Made by a program: the position numbers and the translations under genes | The notes under the pieces: model-generated | Databases searched by the model: none | Seen by the model: the letters and a program-made list of their open reading frames with translations, nothing else | Told to the model about the DNA's origin: nothing | DNA from: Psychroflexus aestuariivivens | GTDB taxonomy: Bacteria; Bacteroidota; Bacteroidia; Flavobacteriales; Flavobacteriaceae | Reading direction: 5' to 3' | Length of the DNA stretch: 64,000 bases | Assembly (NCBI RefSeq): GCF_004010055.1 | Contig: NZ_RQVT01000005.1 | Coordinates: 1 to 64,000 of the forward strand | Shown: piece after piece, positions 42,775 through 51,377 of the stretch | Layout of the letters: each line of letters opens with the position of its first letter | How positions within the stretch are numbered: the first letter of the stretch is position 1

Positions 42775-43107
42775 TTATATCGAGCGATCCAAAAGAACTA
42801 TAAAGTATCAAGATATCCTTTAAGACCTACTGATGATGGTATAACTTTTTACAAAGAAATTAAATAGTAGATAAATACCGTCAAGATGTAAATCAAAAAC
42901 CAGTTGAAAAATATAAAAAATGCAGCCTAAAATTCAACTAAGAAACAAATAAAAATGGTCTAAAGAATTGAGGTCTTTATAGAAATCATATCTACAACAT
43001 TGTAAATTTTAAAAAATGATAAAAAAAATTAAAATTTTCATAAATATTTTTCTAGTGAATTAATATTAAAAGTATATTTTTGAGCCTTTAATTATATATT
43101 ATTATTC
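42775..43107. other. Spacer with a possible second relic
   Basis: 333 nt of AT-rich sequence without an accepted gene. On the plus strand a frame from about 42754 reads as a short tail (YRAIQKNYKVSRYPLRPTDDGITFYKEIK) ending at a TAG at about 42868. It has no start codon and I cannot name it. The promoter of the S1 protease gene should be near 43,050-43,085; TATTTTTG at 43074-43081 is a candidate -7 box. Confidence 0.3.
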
Positions 43108-44649
43108 ATGACAACAAAAAAAACACTTTTCTTAGTCGCACTACTATCAACATTTCTCTTTTCAAGTTGTGCATCCATTCTTAATGGAAAAAAACAAGAG
43201 ATAACTATTCATACTGGCTCCTCTGATGCAGAAGTTTATGTAAATGATGTAAAGACTGGAGATGGAAAGAGTCCAGTTATTGAAATACCAAGAGACCTAA
43301 CTGTAAAAAATATAACAGTAAAAAGAGAAGGTTATTTAGATGAAAACATCCCAATATACCAAACAAAGAAATCCCCATTATATATTATGAGTGTTGTTCC
43401 GTTTGGATTGTTATTTTACCCTATTTTTTACGATGTTTCACCTACAGCTTATAACTACGATAGCGAAGTTGTTTTTGATAACGAGACAAAAACTATACCG
43501 GAAAGATCTGATGATGAGAAATACTTATATATTAATACTACTGGTTTTGATGTAAAAAAGGATGAAATTAAATTCAATAGTATAAAAAGAAGAAGATATA
43601 GAAAAGGAAAAGATAAATATACAGATGTACCAGTTGTAATCAAAGAAGATTTAGATTTTAGTGATACTAAATTATCTTATGATTTGCATAAAATTCTTAA
43701 AGAATTTAACTATACAGATACTACTAAAGTGCTTTTAAGAAAAAAGAATAAAAGTATGTTTTTAGATGCAAAAGTAGTTGGCTTAACAAATACCATTATC
43801 AACGATTTTAAAACTTTTAATGGTGGTAGACACATGCAAACCACAATGACAAATCTAGTTGTAGAATGGAAGATTCTGGATTATTATAAAGTTCCTAAAT
43901 ACTCAGAAACAATAACAGCAACATCTAATGAATTTGCGATGGACTACGACGATGGTTCTAATTACGGATCTTGTATAAAAGATGCACTTCAAAGATCATT
44001 TCTTGAATTTATAAGTTCTGATGAAGTTAGAAGGTTAATCCAGGTTGATTTAATTGAAGAAAAAACTTATGATTTAATCAACTTATCATCTGGATTGTCG
44101 CCAAGTAATTTAAATGAAGCGCTTAATGCTAGCTTTACAATAAAGCTGGATGAAGGACACGGAAGTGGTTTTGCAATTAGCAAAAATGGACATATTATCA
44201 CTAATTATCATGTCGTCGCTAATCATAAAGATGATATAATTGTAGTAGATTCTGATTTAAACGAGTATGAAGCAGAATTAATAAGATTTAGTCCTGAAAA
44301 AGATTTAGCATTACTAAAAATTAATAAAGAGATAAAATATACTTTTGAAATACAAGATAAAGCTGAATATAATTTAGGACAAGATATATTTGCAATCGGA
44401 ACACCTAGATCTTTAGAATTAGGACAGAGTTTAACCAAAGGAATTATTTCTGGAAAAAGAGAAAATGAAGGTGATTTTTTCTTACAAATAGATGCAAGTG
44501 TAAATTCAGGAAATAGCGGTGGACCATTAGTTAATCAAGATGGTAAACTTATTGGCGTAATTAACGCAAAAGTAAAAGGAGAAGGCATCGAAGGTCTTGG
44601 TTTTGCTATATTAGCAGATGAGATTAAAGAAGCATTAAATATCAATTAA
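43108..44649 (+). CDS. Lipoprotein with PEGA domain and S1C-type serine protease domain
   Basis: A 513-residue protein that starts with a signal peptide and lipobox SSC (Cys21), then a PEGA-like beta domain (about residues 28-80: ITIHTGSSDAEVYVNDVKTGDG...). A middle region of unknown fold with one hydrophobic stretch (SPLYIMSVVPFGLLFYPIF) comes next. The C terminus (~345-510) is a trypsin-like S1C (HtrA-like) domain with His368 in TNYHVV, Asp399 in EKDLALL and Ser470 in NSGNSGGPL; the triad is complete. There is no PDZ domain. It is probably a membrane-bound periplasmic protease or quality-control factor. A terminator follows. Confidence 0.88.
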   Translation: MTTKKTLFLVALLSTFLFSSCASILNGKKQEITIHTGSSDAEVYVNDVKTGDGKSPVIEIPRDLTVKNITVKREGYLDENIPIYQTKKSPLYIMSVVPFGLLFYPIFYDVSPTAYNYDSEVVFDNETKTIPERSDDEKYLYINTTGFDVKKDEIKFNSIKRRRYRKGKDKYTDVPVVIKEDLDFSDTKLSYDLHKILKEFNYTDTTKVLLRKKNKSMFLDAKVVGLTNTIINDFKTFNGGRHMQTTMTNLVVEWKILDYYKVPKYSETITATSNEFAMDYDDGSNYGSCIKDALQRSFLEFISSDEVRRLIQVDLIEEKTYDLINLSSGLSPSNLNEALNASFTIKLDEGHGSGFAISKNGHIITNYHVVANHKDDIIVVDSDLNEYEAELIRFSPEKDLALLKINKEIKYTFEIQDKAEYNLGQDIFAIGTPRSLELGQSLTKGIISGKRENEGDFFLQIDASVNSGNSGGPLVNQDGKLIGVINAKVKGEGIEGLGFAILADEIKEALNIN

Positions 44650-44974
44650 ATATAGATTTTATCTAATATTAATCTTTATAGATTACTTTAGATTAATGGA
44701 CTAATTAAAGCTAAGCAATGACATCATTGTTTAGCTTTTTTAGCTTCTATACTTTCTTTAAGTTAATTTTACTTTTGCATTTGATTAGGAATAAACATTT
44801 AATTTGACAATTGTGGCCTGAGATTAATATATAAATGAAACTATGATTGGGGAACTGTGCATCATTTTGAATCAATTCCACGATGGAGCCAAATAGAAAA
44901 TACGTATATTTAATAATTAAGAAATAAAGATTAATTTAGGACTATAACGTAAAGTGTGTAAGTTGAAAAATATC
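44650..44974. other. Spacer between protease and lipoprotein genes
   Basis: 325 nt with the terminator at 44707-44741 and otherwise plain AT-rich sequence. No further gene, tRNA or repeat is seen, and no convincing promoter for the lipoprotein gene. Confidence 0.5.
44707..44741 (+). terminator. Terminator of the S1 protease gene
   Basis: AAAGCTAA (44707-44714) pairs with TTAGCTTT (44731-44738), and the stem continues through a G-T pair and CAATGA/TCATTG to a tiny loop. T residues run on to 44741. Confidence 0.85.
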
Positions 44975-45583
44975 ATGAAATTATTATTGTATTACTTTTT
45001 ATCTGGTATTTTCTTGATTGTTTTGACTTCTTGCTCTATGATTGAAAATGAATGTACTTCTGAAGCTCTAAATGAAAAAATAATCATGATTAGCAATCAT
45101 AAGTTAAATTTCAAAATCTGGGGAAATGAATCTAAAAACCAGTTGTACCGCCCGTCCAAAAAAATTTCTGAAAGTATATTGATCGACATTTTAGATGACT
45201 TCAGCCCATCTGAAAAGCTTGATAAAAAACATATCATCAACTTAGTCTTATTCACTAAGGCAAATTCTTATGAAAACCATAAACTAGATCAGGAAGAAAT
45301 ATTTGGCACTTTAATTTATTATTACAGTCAGTCAAAATTGAATGTTTGCATTTACGAATATACAAATGGAGATTTCATTGAAATAAAGGAACTGCGAGCA
45401 GAGCCAAAATTCATCAACACTAATGATTATTTCTTAGCAGGAGAATTGTTAACAAACAAAAAAGTCATTGCTTTATCTTTATTCAATTCTGAAGAAAAAA
45501 TACCAGAGCCTCATTTTTTTGGACAAGATTTCACCATAAAACTGAAGAATTATAAGCTAAAAAAAATAATAACAAATACTTAA
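44975..45583 (+). CDS. Predicted lipoprotein of unknown function
   Basis: A 202-residue protein with signal peptide and lipobox LTSC (Cys20 from the ATG at 44975). A longer frame begins at a GTG at 44954 and adds only 7 residues (MCKLKNI), so I prefer the ATG. The mature part is acidic to neutral, with helices and no motif that I recognise. It stands alone after a 325-nt gap and is convergent with a type IX gene. Confidence 0.72.
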   Translation: MKLLLYYFLSGIFLIVLTSCSMIENECTSEALNEKIIMISNHKLNFKIWGNESKNQLYRPSKKISESILIDILDDFSPSEKLDKKHIINLVLFTKANSYENHKLDQEEIFGTLIYYYSQSKLNVCIYEYTNGDFIEIKELRAEPKFINTNDYFLAGELLTNKKVIALSLFNSEEKIPEPHFFGQDFTIKLKNYKLKKIITNT

Positions 45584-45639
45584 ATATTTTCTATTCTTAG
45601 TTCCTTTATTCTTAATCTAAAAACAAAATATTTAGTTCT

Positions 45640-47226
45640 TTATTTTTTAATAAATTTTTTGACTTCCGATTTACCTGCACTTTTAATTTTAGCAAAATAA
45701 ACGCCAGTATTTAAGTCTTCAATATTTAGTGTAAATTTATTGTTAGATAAATAATTTTTTGACTTGATTAATTTTCCATTCAAATCAAATACTTGAATAT
45801 TTTCAATTAAACTGGTGTTTTTGGTTTCTATTTCAATGAAATTGGTAGCAGGATTAGGATAAATTTCAAACACTTCAGTAATAAAATCTTCAGTAGATAT
45901 AGGATTGTCTGAGATGACTAGATTAGCAATACTTATATCATCTTCTAGGTTATTTCCATTTTCTCGTTTGAACCTCAACATAAAGTTTTCACTTAAACCT
46001 TCGTTTATGATATATTCTACAAACATCCAATCATTGTCTTCATCACTATTTGTAGATTGAATATCTACAGGATCAATTTCATCTAGAAACTGCCAGTCAC
46101 TTCCATCAAAATATTCTATAATAAGATTTTCACCAGCTTCAGCTGCATCTTCACATCCATTCAGCATTTCCCACGATACAATTATTTCAGTTAAACTGCC
46201 GGCATCAATTGCCGCGGTTTCTATAGAATAATTCCCACCGTAGAGTTGTAAATAATTCTCAGAATTATCTGAACAGGTATCAACAATGTTATAATTAGCA
46301 CCATCCGTTGCATTCCAACAATCTGGTAAATTTACAGGTAAACTAGGGTCGTATGGTAAATCTTCTGGAATCCTTCCGATTTCAAAACTATCTGCATCGA
46401 TAAAAACAGCAGAATCAAAGGCACTATCGCCACGGTCGGCAATGACAAGCTTAATATGATAAGATTCACCTGGTATCAAGTCAATTTCTGCTGTTAGTGG
46501 ATTAGTCTGACCATCAAAGCTTAAGACATTGTTACCGCTTGACTGGTCATCATAATATTGTGACAAGGCAAATTCTCCCAGACTACCAGGACCACAAGTA
46601 TGATTGTGAACATTGCTTGGATTAACGGGAATTGTAGTACCATGTAATGTGGCTATATTTTTACCACCTAAATCTAAATTTACTTCTGCAGTGTTTGGAT
46701 TGGCATCATGGTCATAAGGGTTTACATCAGATATGCCAGGTCCCGAAACTATAAAAGCAAAAGTATCTGCAAAATTGCAAACAAAAAGAGGATATTCTTT
46801 GGAAGCAAAAATATAATCTACACTAAGCTTATTTCTAAAAGGAGTAAAATCAAACTCTAAAACAGTGGCATTTACTGTATTATTTTCTTGTATTAATGCA
46901 TCTAAATCAGCATCTCCTGGCCACAAATTATTACCAGAAAATATAATAGATTGAAGATTGGAAGCGTCAGCTGTTGCTAAAACAATTCCACTTTCAAAAG
47001 CAAAATTTTGTTCATTTTGAAATTGAAATGAACCAAAAGAATTAAAATTTTGACTATTGATACTAGCATTATTTGGCGAAGAAACATTTGTAATGCTAGT
47101 GCATTCTAAATTTTCAGTCATTGTGTCTAATAAATCATCGAGAGTAAGACTTGTATTGCTAGAAACGCTTTGAGCAAAAGTAAAATTCAAACCTAAAAGG
47201 ATAAAAGCAAATTGTAATGTTTTCAT
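45640..47226 (-). CDS. Choice-of-anchor L protein with type A T9SS sorting domain
   Basis: A 528-residue protein with a signal peptide (ending FTFAQ). A choice-of-anchor L domain spans ~25-275 (LLDTMTENLECTSITNVSSP, ESGIVLATADASNLQSI, VDYIFASKEYPLFVCNFADTFAFIVSG). A beta-sandwich region (~300-440, YNIVDTCSDNSENYLQLYGGNYS...IIVSWEMLNGCEDAAEAGENLIIEYFDGSDW) follows, and it ends in a type A sorting domain (IYPNPATNFIEIETKN, FDLNGKLI, LNTGVYFAKIKS, ending VKKFIKK). It is a likely secreted adhesin or matrix protein. Its N-terminal domain is related to that of the protein at 38113-40431, but the sorting tag differs. Confidence 0.92.
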   Translation of the reverse strand: MKTLQFAFILLGLNFTFAQSVSSNTSLTLDDLLDTMTENLECTSITNVSSPNNASINSQNFNSFGSFQFQNEQNFAFESGIVLATADASNLQSIIFSGNNLWPGDADLDALIQENNTVNATVLEFDFTPFRNKLSVDYIFASKEYPLFVCNFADTFAFIVSGPGISDVNPYDHDANPNTAEVNLDLGGKNIATLHGTTIPVNPSNVHNHTCGPGSLGEFALSQYYDDQSSGNNVLSFDGQTNPLTAEIDLIPGESYHIKLVIADRGDSAFDSAVFIDADSFEIGRIPEDLPYDPSLPVNLPDCWNATDGANYNIVDTCSDNSENYLQLYGGNYSIETAAIDAGSLTEIIVSWEMLNGCEDAAEAGENLIIEYFDGSDWQFLDEIDPVDIQSTNSDEDNDWMFVEYIINEGLSENFMLRFKRENGNNLEDDISIANLVISDNPISTEDFITEVFEIYPNPATNFIEIETKNTSLIENIQVFDLNGKLIKSKNYLSNNKFTLNIEDLNTGVYFAKIKSAGKSEVKKFIKK

Positions 47227-47326
47227 AATATTTTTTTATAAATATAGGAAAAAGAATTAACTTAAAAAGTTAAACATTTTACTTGATTCAACTAACATTC
47301 CATTTTAGACTTTATATACACTATAA

Positions 47327-48418
47327 TCATTTCTTAAAAATTGAATAAATTTCAAAAGCAATTTGACTAACTCGCAGGCTAGATTTGCCTTCGATTTGCT
47401 CTTCACGAATCATTTTTTTAGCTTGTTTAGATTCAAAAACGTCTTGTAAATTTTTAATCTTTGCGCAAGGCACTGCCAAATTTTCCATATCAGTCAAAAT
47501 CTTTTCAGCTGTGAAATTTTTGATTTTCGCCCGCAATAATTTTTCTAATTCATTTCGATTTACAACACGATTTTGAGTACTGTTAAAACGCTCATCTTCT
47601 GATAAATTCAGTAAACCCAAATAATCTACAAGTTTTTCAAAATGCAAATCGCTTCCGATGGCAAAAGTGATGCTTTGTTGGTCTTTTGTTTCAAAAATTT
47701 CACCATAAGGCGCAATATTTGGGTGCAAAGAACCTTGGCGTTGCGGGATGTGTTCTTCCATTAAATAATTGGAAGCTTGATTTGCCAATGCAGAAACCGC
47801 AGCATCGTATAAAGATACGTGTATGACTTGTCCATGCTTTTGGCCTTGTCTTGATTGTTCCAACAAAGCCAACAAAATTCCTTCTTTAAGTTGATGCGCC
47901 GCCATGACATCAATTAACGCCACAGGCATTTTCACCGATCCACTATCTGGCGTGCCATTCATGGACATAAACCCAGTGTCGGCTTGCAAAATTAAATCGT
48001 AAGCGACGCGAGAAGAATCTTGACCATATCCTGAAATTTTACCGATTAGCAAAGCTGGGTTGACTTTCCACAATTCTTCATCTGTAATTTTCAACTTAAC
48101 CTGACTGGAGGTTTTAAAATTCATCAAAACCACATCTATTTCCTGTAAGATTTCCAGAAATTCTTGATAATCTTTTGGCTGAGTCAAATCCAGAAAACGA
48201 TATTGTTTTTTATAATTCACACTGGAAAAATAAGCACTTACCGAGCTGGTTTTGCTTTCACTTGGCAACTTCCAGCTTCTTGTCACATCTTTGTGTTTAG
48301 GATGTTCAATTTTGATAACTTCGGCGCCCAATTCTGCAAAAAAACTACCTACCGATGGTCCAGCCAAAACTGTAGATAAATCAATTATTTTCAGATTTGA
48401 TAATGAATTGTTAGTCAT
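47327..48418 (-). CDS. CoA-transferase, CaiB/BaiF family (family III)
   Basis: A 363-residue enzyme that exchanges CoA between carboxylic acids. The N-terminal signature LKIIDLSTVLAGPSVGSFFAELGAEVIKIEHP is clear, and the presumed catalytic Asp170 sits in PVALIDVMAAHQ, close to Asp169 of formyl-CoA transferase. Substrate motifs are not informative, so the acid substrate is unknown (carnitine, oxalate, mesaconate and succinate types share this fold). The next gene in the same direction starts 56 nt upstream. Confidence 0.92.
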   Translation of the reverse strand: MTNNSLSNLKIIDLSTVLAGPSVGSFFAELGAEVIKIEHPKHKDVTRSWKLPSESKTSSVSAYFSSVNYKKQYRFLDLTQPKDYQEFLEILQEIDVVLMNFKTSSQVKLKITDEELWKVNPALLIGKISGYGQDSSRVAYDLILQADTGFMSMNGTPDSGSVKMPVALIDVMAAHQLKEGILLALLEQSRQGQKHGQVIHVSLYDAAVSALANQASNYLMEEHIPQRQGSLHPNIAPYGEIFETKDQQSITFAIGSDLHFEKLVDYLGLLNLSEDERFNSTQNRVVNRNELEKLLRAKIKNFTAEKILTDMENLAVPCAKIKNLQDVFESKQAKKMIREEQIEGKSSLRVSQIAFEIYSIFKK

Positions 48419-48474
48419 ATTTTACTTAAAATTTATAGCGCTATTGAAAATAATTTTTAATGTGAAGCGAAAAA

Positions 48475-48681
48475 TTATTCGTCTTTGAAATAATCCTCTA
48501 TAATGGACAAGGCCTTTATTTTGTCGGTTTCTTCGACTTTGATTTCAATATCACCAAATATACCCGAATAAGAACGGTCGGTTTTATCAATATCGTAAAC
48601 TTCAATTCCGTGTTCTTCCAAACGGTGTTTGACGCCCATAAATTCTATTTTCGACTTTGTACTGAATACTTTTTCTAGCAT
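48475..48681 (-). CDS. DUF2007-type small protein (putative signal-transducing)
   Basis: A 68-residue protein of the DUF2007 family: it starts MLEKVFSTKSKIEFMGVKHRLEEHGIEVYDID and ends with an acidic segment (ETDKIKALSIIEDYFKDE). Members are called putative signal-transducing proteins, with no proven function. The ferredoxin-like alpha/beta fold (a strand, the helix at residues ~10-24, then strands) is easy to see. It lies just upstream of the CoA-transferase gene on the same strand (56-nt gap) and could be co-transcribed. Confidence 0.85.
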   Translation of the reverse strand: MLEKVFSTKSKIEFMGVKHRLEEHGIEVYDIDKTDRSYSGIFGDIEIKVEETDKIKALSIIEDYFKDE

Positions 48682-48778
48682 GATTTTTTTATTTTATTTC
48701 ACTTAAGTAATTTACTTAAAAAAAGTGGTTTCACACTAAACTTATAAATGTTATTCACTTTTAAATTTCATTAATAAA

Positions 48779-49240
48779 CTAAACCGGCAAAGCGGTGTAA
48801 TTGAAAACTTCATGAATATTAAACACACTTTGAGTATTGCTTATATGAGGAATCTCAGTCAATTTTTCTATCATGAATTTACGGAAAGCTTTCATGTTTT
48901 TCAAATTGATTTTCAAAAGGTAATCGTATGTTCCACTGGTATGAAAACAGGCTACAATTTCTGGTAATGCCATGATTTTCTTTTCAAAATCTTCAATATT
49001 TTTGGTAGAATGTTGTGTTAATTGAACCATGACAAAAACCACAAAATCTTTTTCAATTTTCTGTGCATTCACCAATGCCACATAATTGGTGATATAGTTT
49101 TGTCGTTCTAATTTCTTGATGCGCTCGTAAACTGCTGTCGGTGATAAGTTGAGTTTCAATGAAAGTTGCTTCGTTGTCAATCTCGAATCCTTTTGAAGCA
49201 AATTCAATATTTTCTTATCGGTATCATCTAAATGTTGCAT
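48779..49240 (-). CDS. Lrp/AsnC-family transcriptional regulator
   Basis: A 153-residue regulator with an N-terminal winged helix-turn-helix (LDDTDKKILNLLQKDSRLTTKQLSLKLNLSPTAVYERIKKLERQNYI, residues ~3-50) and a C-terminal RAM ligand-binding domain (VMVQLTQHSTKNIEDFEKKIMALPEIVACFHTSGTYDYLLKI). Such proteins sense amino acids. It is divergently transcribed from a Cys/Met-type PLP enzyme gene across 158 nt, so regulation of that gene by this protein is a good guess. Confidence 0.93.
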   Translation of the reverse strand: MQHLDDTDKKILNLLQKDSRLTTKQLSLKLNLSPTAVYERIKKLERQNYITNYVALVNAQKIEKDFVVFVMVQLTQHSTKNIEDFEKKIMALPEIVACFHTSGTYDYLLKINLKNMKAFRKFMIEKLTEIPHISNTQSVFNIHEVFNYTALPV

Positions 49241-49398
49241 TGGTGAAAAATTTTCTTTAGAAATTTATTTATAAGATTAAAAATAAATATATTTTCTATA
49301 ATAAATACTTTTTAAAGATAAATTCACTGTATTATTCTAATCCTATTGATATTTTATCTTTAAAATTCAATCTTTGAATTCACAAAAACCGTAAAATC

Positions 49399-50601
49399 AT
49401 GTCTCATTCTCCTGCAAATGCTATTCAAGATTTACAGTCATTAGATGCTAAAGGCGGCGTAAATCCGTCGATTTCTGACAGTTCTACTTTTGCCTTTGCA
49501 AAAGCACAAGACATGACAGATACTTTCGCTGGCGAAAAACTAGATGCGTTTTTGTACGCTCGTCATTCGTCTCCAAGTAATAACGAGCTTTGCCACGCTT
49601 TATCTAGGATGGAAAATACAGAAGCAGCACAGGTTTTTGCGTCTGGAATGGGAGCCATTACAGCGGTGATTTTGCAATTGTGCAAATCCGGAGATCATAT
49701 AGTTTCCAGCAGAACCATTTACGGCGGAACTTATGCATTTATGAAAAATTTCTTGCCAGATTTTAAAGTTAATACCAGTTTTGTAGATATTACAAATCTA
49801 GACAGCATCAAATCTGCCATTCAACCTCAGACAAAAATTTTGTTCTGTGAAGCTTTGAGTAATCCGCTTTTGGAAACCGCAGATTTGAAAGCTTTGAAGG
49901 CAATAGCAGAGAAACACAAGTTGACTTTTGTTGTAGACAACACGTTTACACCATTGATTATTACACCAACAAATTTTGGTGCAGATGTTGTGATTCACAG
50001 TTTGACTAAGTTTATCAATGGCAGTTCAGATACAGTTGGCGGTGCGGTTTGTGGTAGCCTGGATTTTATAAATAGTTTGAAAGATGTCAACAATGGCGCA
50101 GCTATGCTTCTAGGTCAAACCATGGACAGCTTGCGAGCATCTACAATTTTGAAAAATTTACGCACGCTTCCTATTCGAATGCAGAAACATTCTGAAAATG
50201 CTCAATTTCTTGCTGAAAAATTTGAAAAAGAAGGCTTCAAAGTAGTTTATCCTGGATTGAAAACACACAAATCTAACGCAGTAATGTCTTCCCAAATCAA
50301 TTCTGAATTTGGTTTTGGTGGTTTATTTACTTTAGATTTTGGTTCAGTTGATGACGCAAATGCGATAATGGAAGAAATGCAAGCTAAAAATTTAGGTTAT
50401 TTAGCAGTAAGTTTAGGTTTTTATAAGACACTTTTTAGCGCTTCTGGCAGTTCCACTTCTTCTGAAATTACAGTAGAAGAGCAAGCAGAGATGGGACTTT
50501 CTGAAGGTTTGGTAAGGTTTTCTATCGGTTTAGATTTTGATATTGAACGCACCTATACTATAATGATGCAATGCATCAAAAAACATATTGAGTTTGTTTA
50601 A
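49399..50601 (+). CDS. Cys/Met metabolism PLP-dependent enzyme (gamma-lyase/synthase type)
   Basis: A 400-residue fold-type I PLP enzyme of the cystathionine gamma-synthase/methionine gamma-lyase family. The schiff-base Lys204 is in HSLTKFINGSSDTVGG; Asp180 in VVDNTF binds the pyridine nitrogen, and SSRTIYGGTYAFMKN carries the Tyr/Gly phosphate contacts. Whether it is a methionine gamma-lyase, a cystathionine gamma-synthase/lyase or O-acetylhomoserine sulfhydrylase cannot be told from the motifs; I slightly favour a gamma-lyase role because an Lrp-type regulator is divergent and no transsulfuration partner is next to it. A terminator follows. Confidence 0.88.
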   Translation: MSHSPANAIQDLQSLDAKGGVNPSISDSSTFAFAKAQDMTDTFAGEKLDAFLYARHSSPSNNELCHALSRMENTEAAQVFASGMGAITAVILQLCKSGDHIVSSRTIYGGTYAFMKNFLPDFKVNTSFVDITNLDSIKSAIQPQTKILFCEALSNPLLETADLKALKAIAEKHKLTFVVDNTFTPLIITPTNFGADVVIHSLTKFINGSSDTVGGAVCGSLDFINSLKDVNNGAAMLLGQTMDSLRASTILKNLRTLPIRMQKHSENAQFLAEKFEKEGFKVVYPGLKTHKSNAVMSSQINSEFGFGGLFTLDFGSVDDANAIMEEMQAKNLGYLAVSLGFYKTLFSASGSSTSSEITVEEQAEMGLSEGLVRFSIGLDFDIERTYTIMMQCIKKHIEFV

Positions 50602-50623
50602 TTGAGTTGAGTTGATTTAGTCG

Positions 50624-50663
50624 AAAAAGCCCTGTAACAAACATAATTTTCAGGGCTTTTTTT
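50624..50663 (+). terminator. Terminator of the PLP enzyme gene
   Basis: AAAAAGCCCTG (50624-50634) pairs with CAGGGCTTTTT (50651-50661), followed by TT. It begins 22 nt after the stop. Confidence 0.9.
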
Positions 50664-50712
50664 ATGTGAATTTATAAGAATTATATTAAAAACTAAGATT
50701 ACAAACGAATTA

Positions 50713-51069
50713 TTAAACGCCAAAATCTGTTTGTTTTAAAATAGAATCGGTAGTTTTTTTAGAGAAAATTTCTTCAAAATGCGTAAGCAAATCTACTGGG
50801 TCTAATTTGAGTAAAAATCGACTCACATTATCATCAATATTCAAACTTGGATTGAAAAGTCCTGCTTGAATAGGTGGCTCAAGATTCGTTAAATACTCAT
50901 CTTTAAAGAATTTTAAATCTCTTTCAATAATATAGTCAGGATTGTCGTTGAGAATCATTTCTAAAACGACTTTACTTTTAGATTGTGCTAAACCCAAATA
51001 AATTAAATCTGGATTGATGCCCTCTGGATATTTGTCCTTGACTGCTTCAAGAATATTAAGTCTTTTCAT
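50713..51069 (-). CDS. Hypothetical protein
   Basis: A 118-residue acidic, largely helical protein (EAVKDKYPEGINPDLIYLGLAQSKSKVVLEMILNDN...LEPPIQAGLFNPSLNIDDNVSRFLLKLDPVDLLTHFEEIF). There is no signal peptide, membrane segment or recognised domain, so it is probably cytoplasmic. The frame is uninterrupted and its codon use is like that of its neighbours, so I take it as real. A 40-residue frame lies 8 nt upstream on the same strand and may form an operon with it. I have no function to suggest. Confidence 0.6.
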   Translation of the reverse strand: MKRLNILEAVKDKYPEGINPDLIYLGLAQSKSKVVLEMILNDNPDYIIERDLKFFKDEYLTNLEPPIQAGLFNPSLNIDDNVSRFLLKLDPVDLLTHFEEIFSKKTTDSILKQTDFGV

Positions 51070-51077
51070 AAATAAGA

Positions 51078-51200
51078 TTAAATTTCGGTCGTATTTTGAC
51101 TAGCAAATTCTGACACCAATAACTTGAAACCTATATCAAAATATTCCGAAGGCATACTAAATCGGAAGAAGTCAGAAGCTTTATACCGTTGTTTTATCAT
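51078..51200 (-). CDS. Possible small gene (40 aa)
   Basis: A frame below the usual length cut-off, from the ATG at 51200-51198 to the TAA at 51080-51078 on the minus strand: MIKQRYKASDFFRFSMPSEYFDIGFKLLVSEFASQNTTEI split over a basic start and an acidic end. It is followed after 8 nt by the 118-residue gene. The mix of residues looks coding, but length alone cannot prove it and I know no family. An in-frame stop lies a few codons upstream, so the ATG is the only start. Confidence 0.4.
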   Translation of the reverse strand: MIKQRYKASDFFRFSMPSEYFDIGFKLLVSEFASQNTTEI

Positions 51201-51316
51201 TATATCATTATAAATCAGACGTTAAAACTAAGCAAATTTAATGTTAACAACAAAATTTATTAAAATATTTAAAATCGGATATAAAATACTTCTGTAATTT
51301 ATTATTGAATTAAAAC

Positions 51317-51346
51317 CACAAATGCCATTCCTTTCGAAATGGCATT
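51317..51346 (-). terminator. Terminator of the ftsZ end of the dcw cluster
   Basis: CAAATGCCATT (51317-51327) and AATGGCATTTG (51336-51346) form a perfect 11-bp stem with an 8-nt loop. On the minus strand a short T-rich tract (TTTTAATT) follows. It lies 31 nt beyond the ftsZ stop and closes the cluster. Confidence 0.75.
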
Positions 51347-51377
51347 TGAAAATAACACTACTTAACTTAAGCTATTT

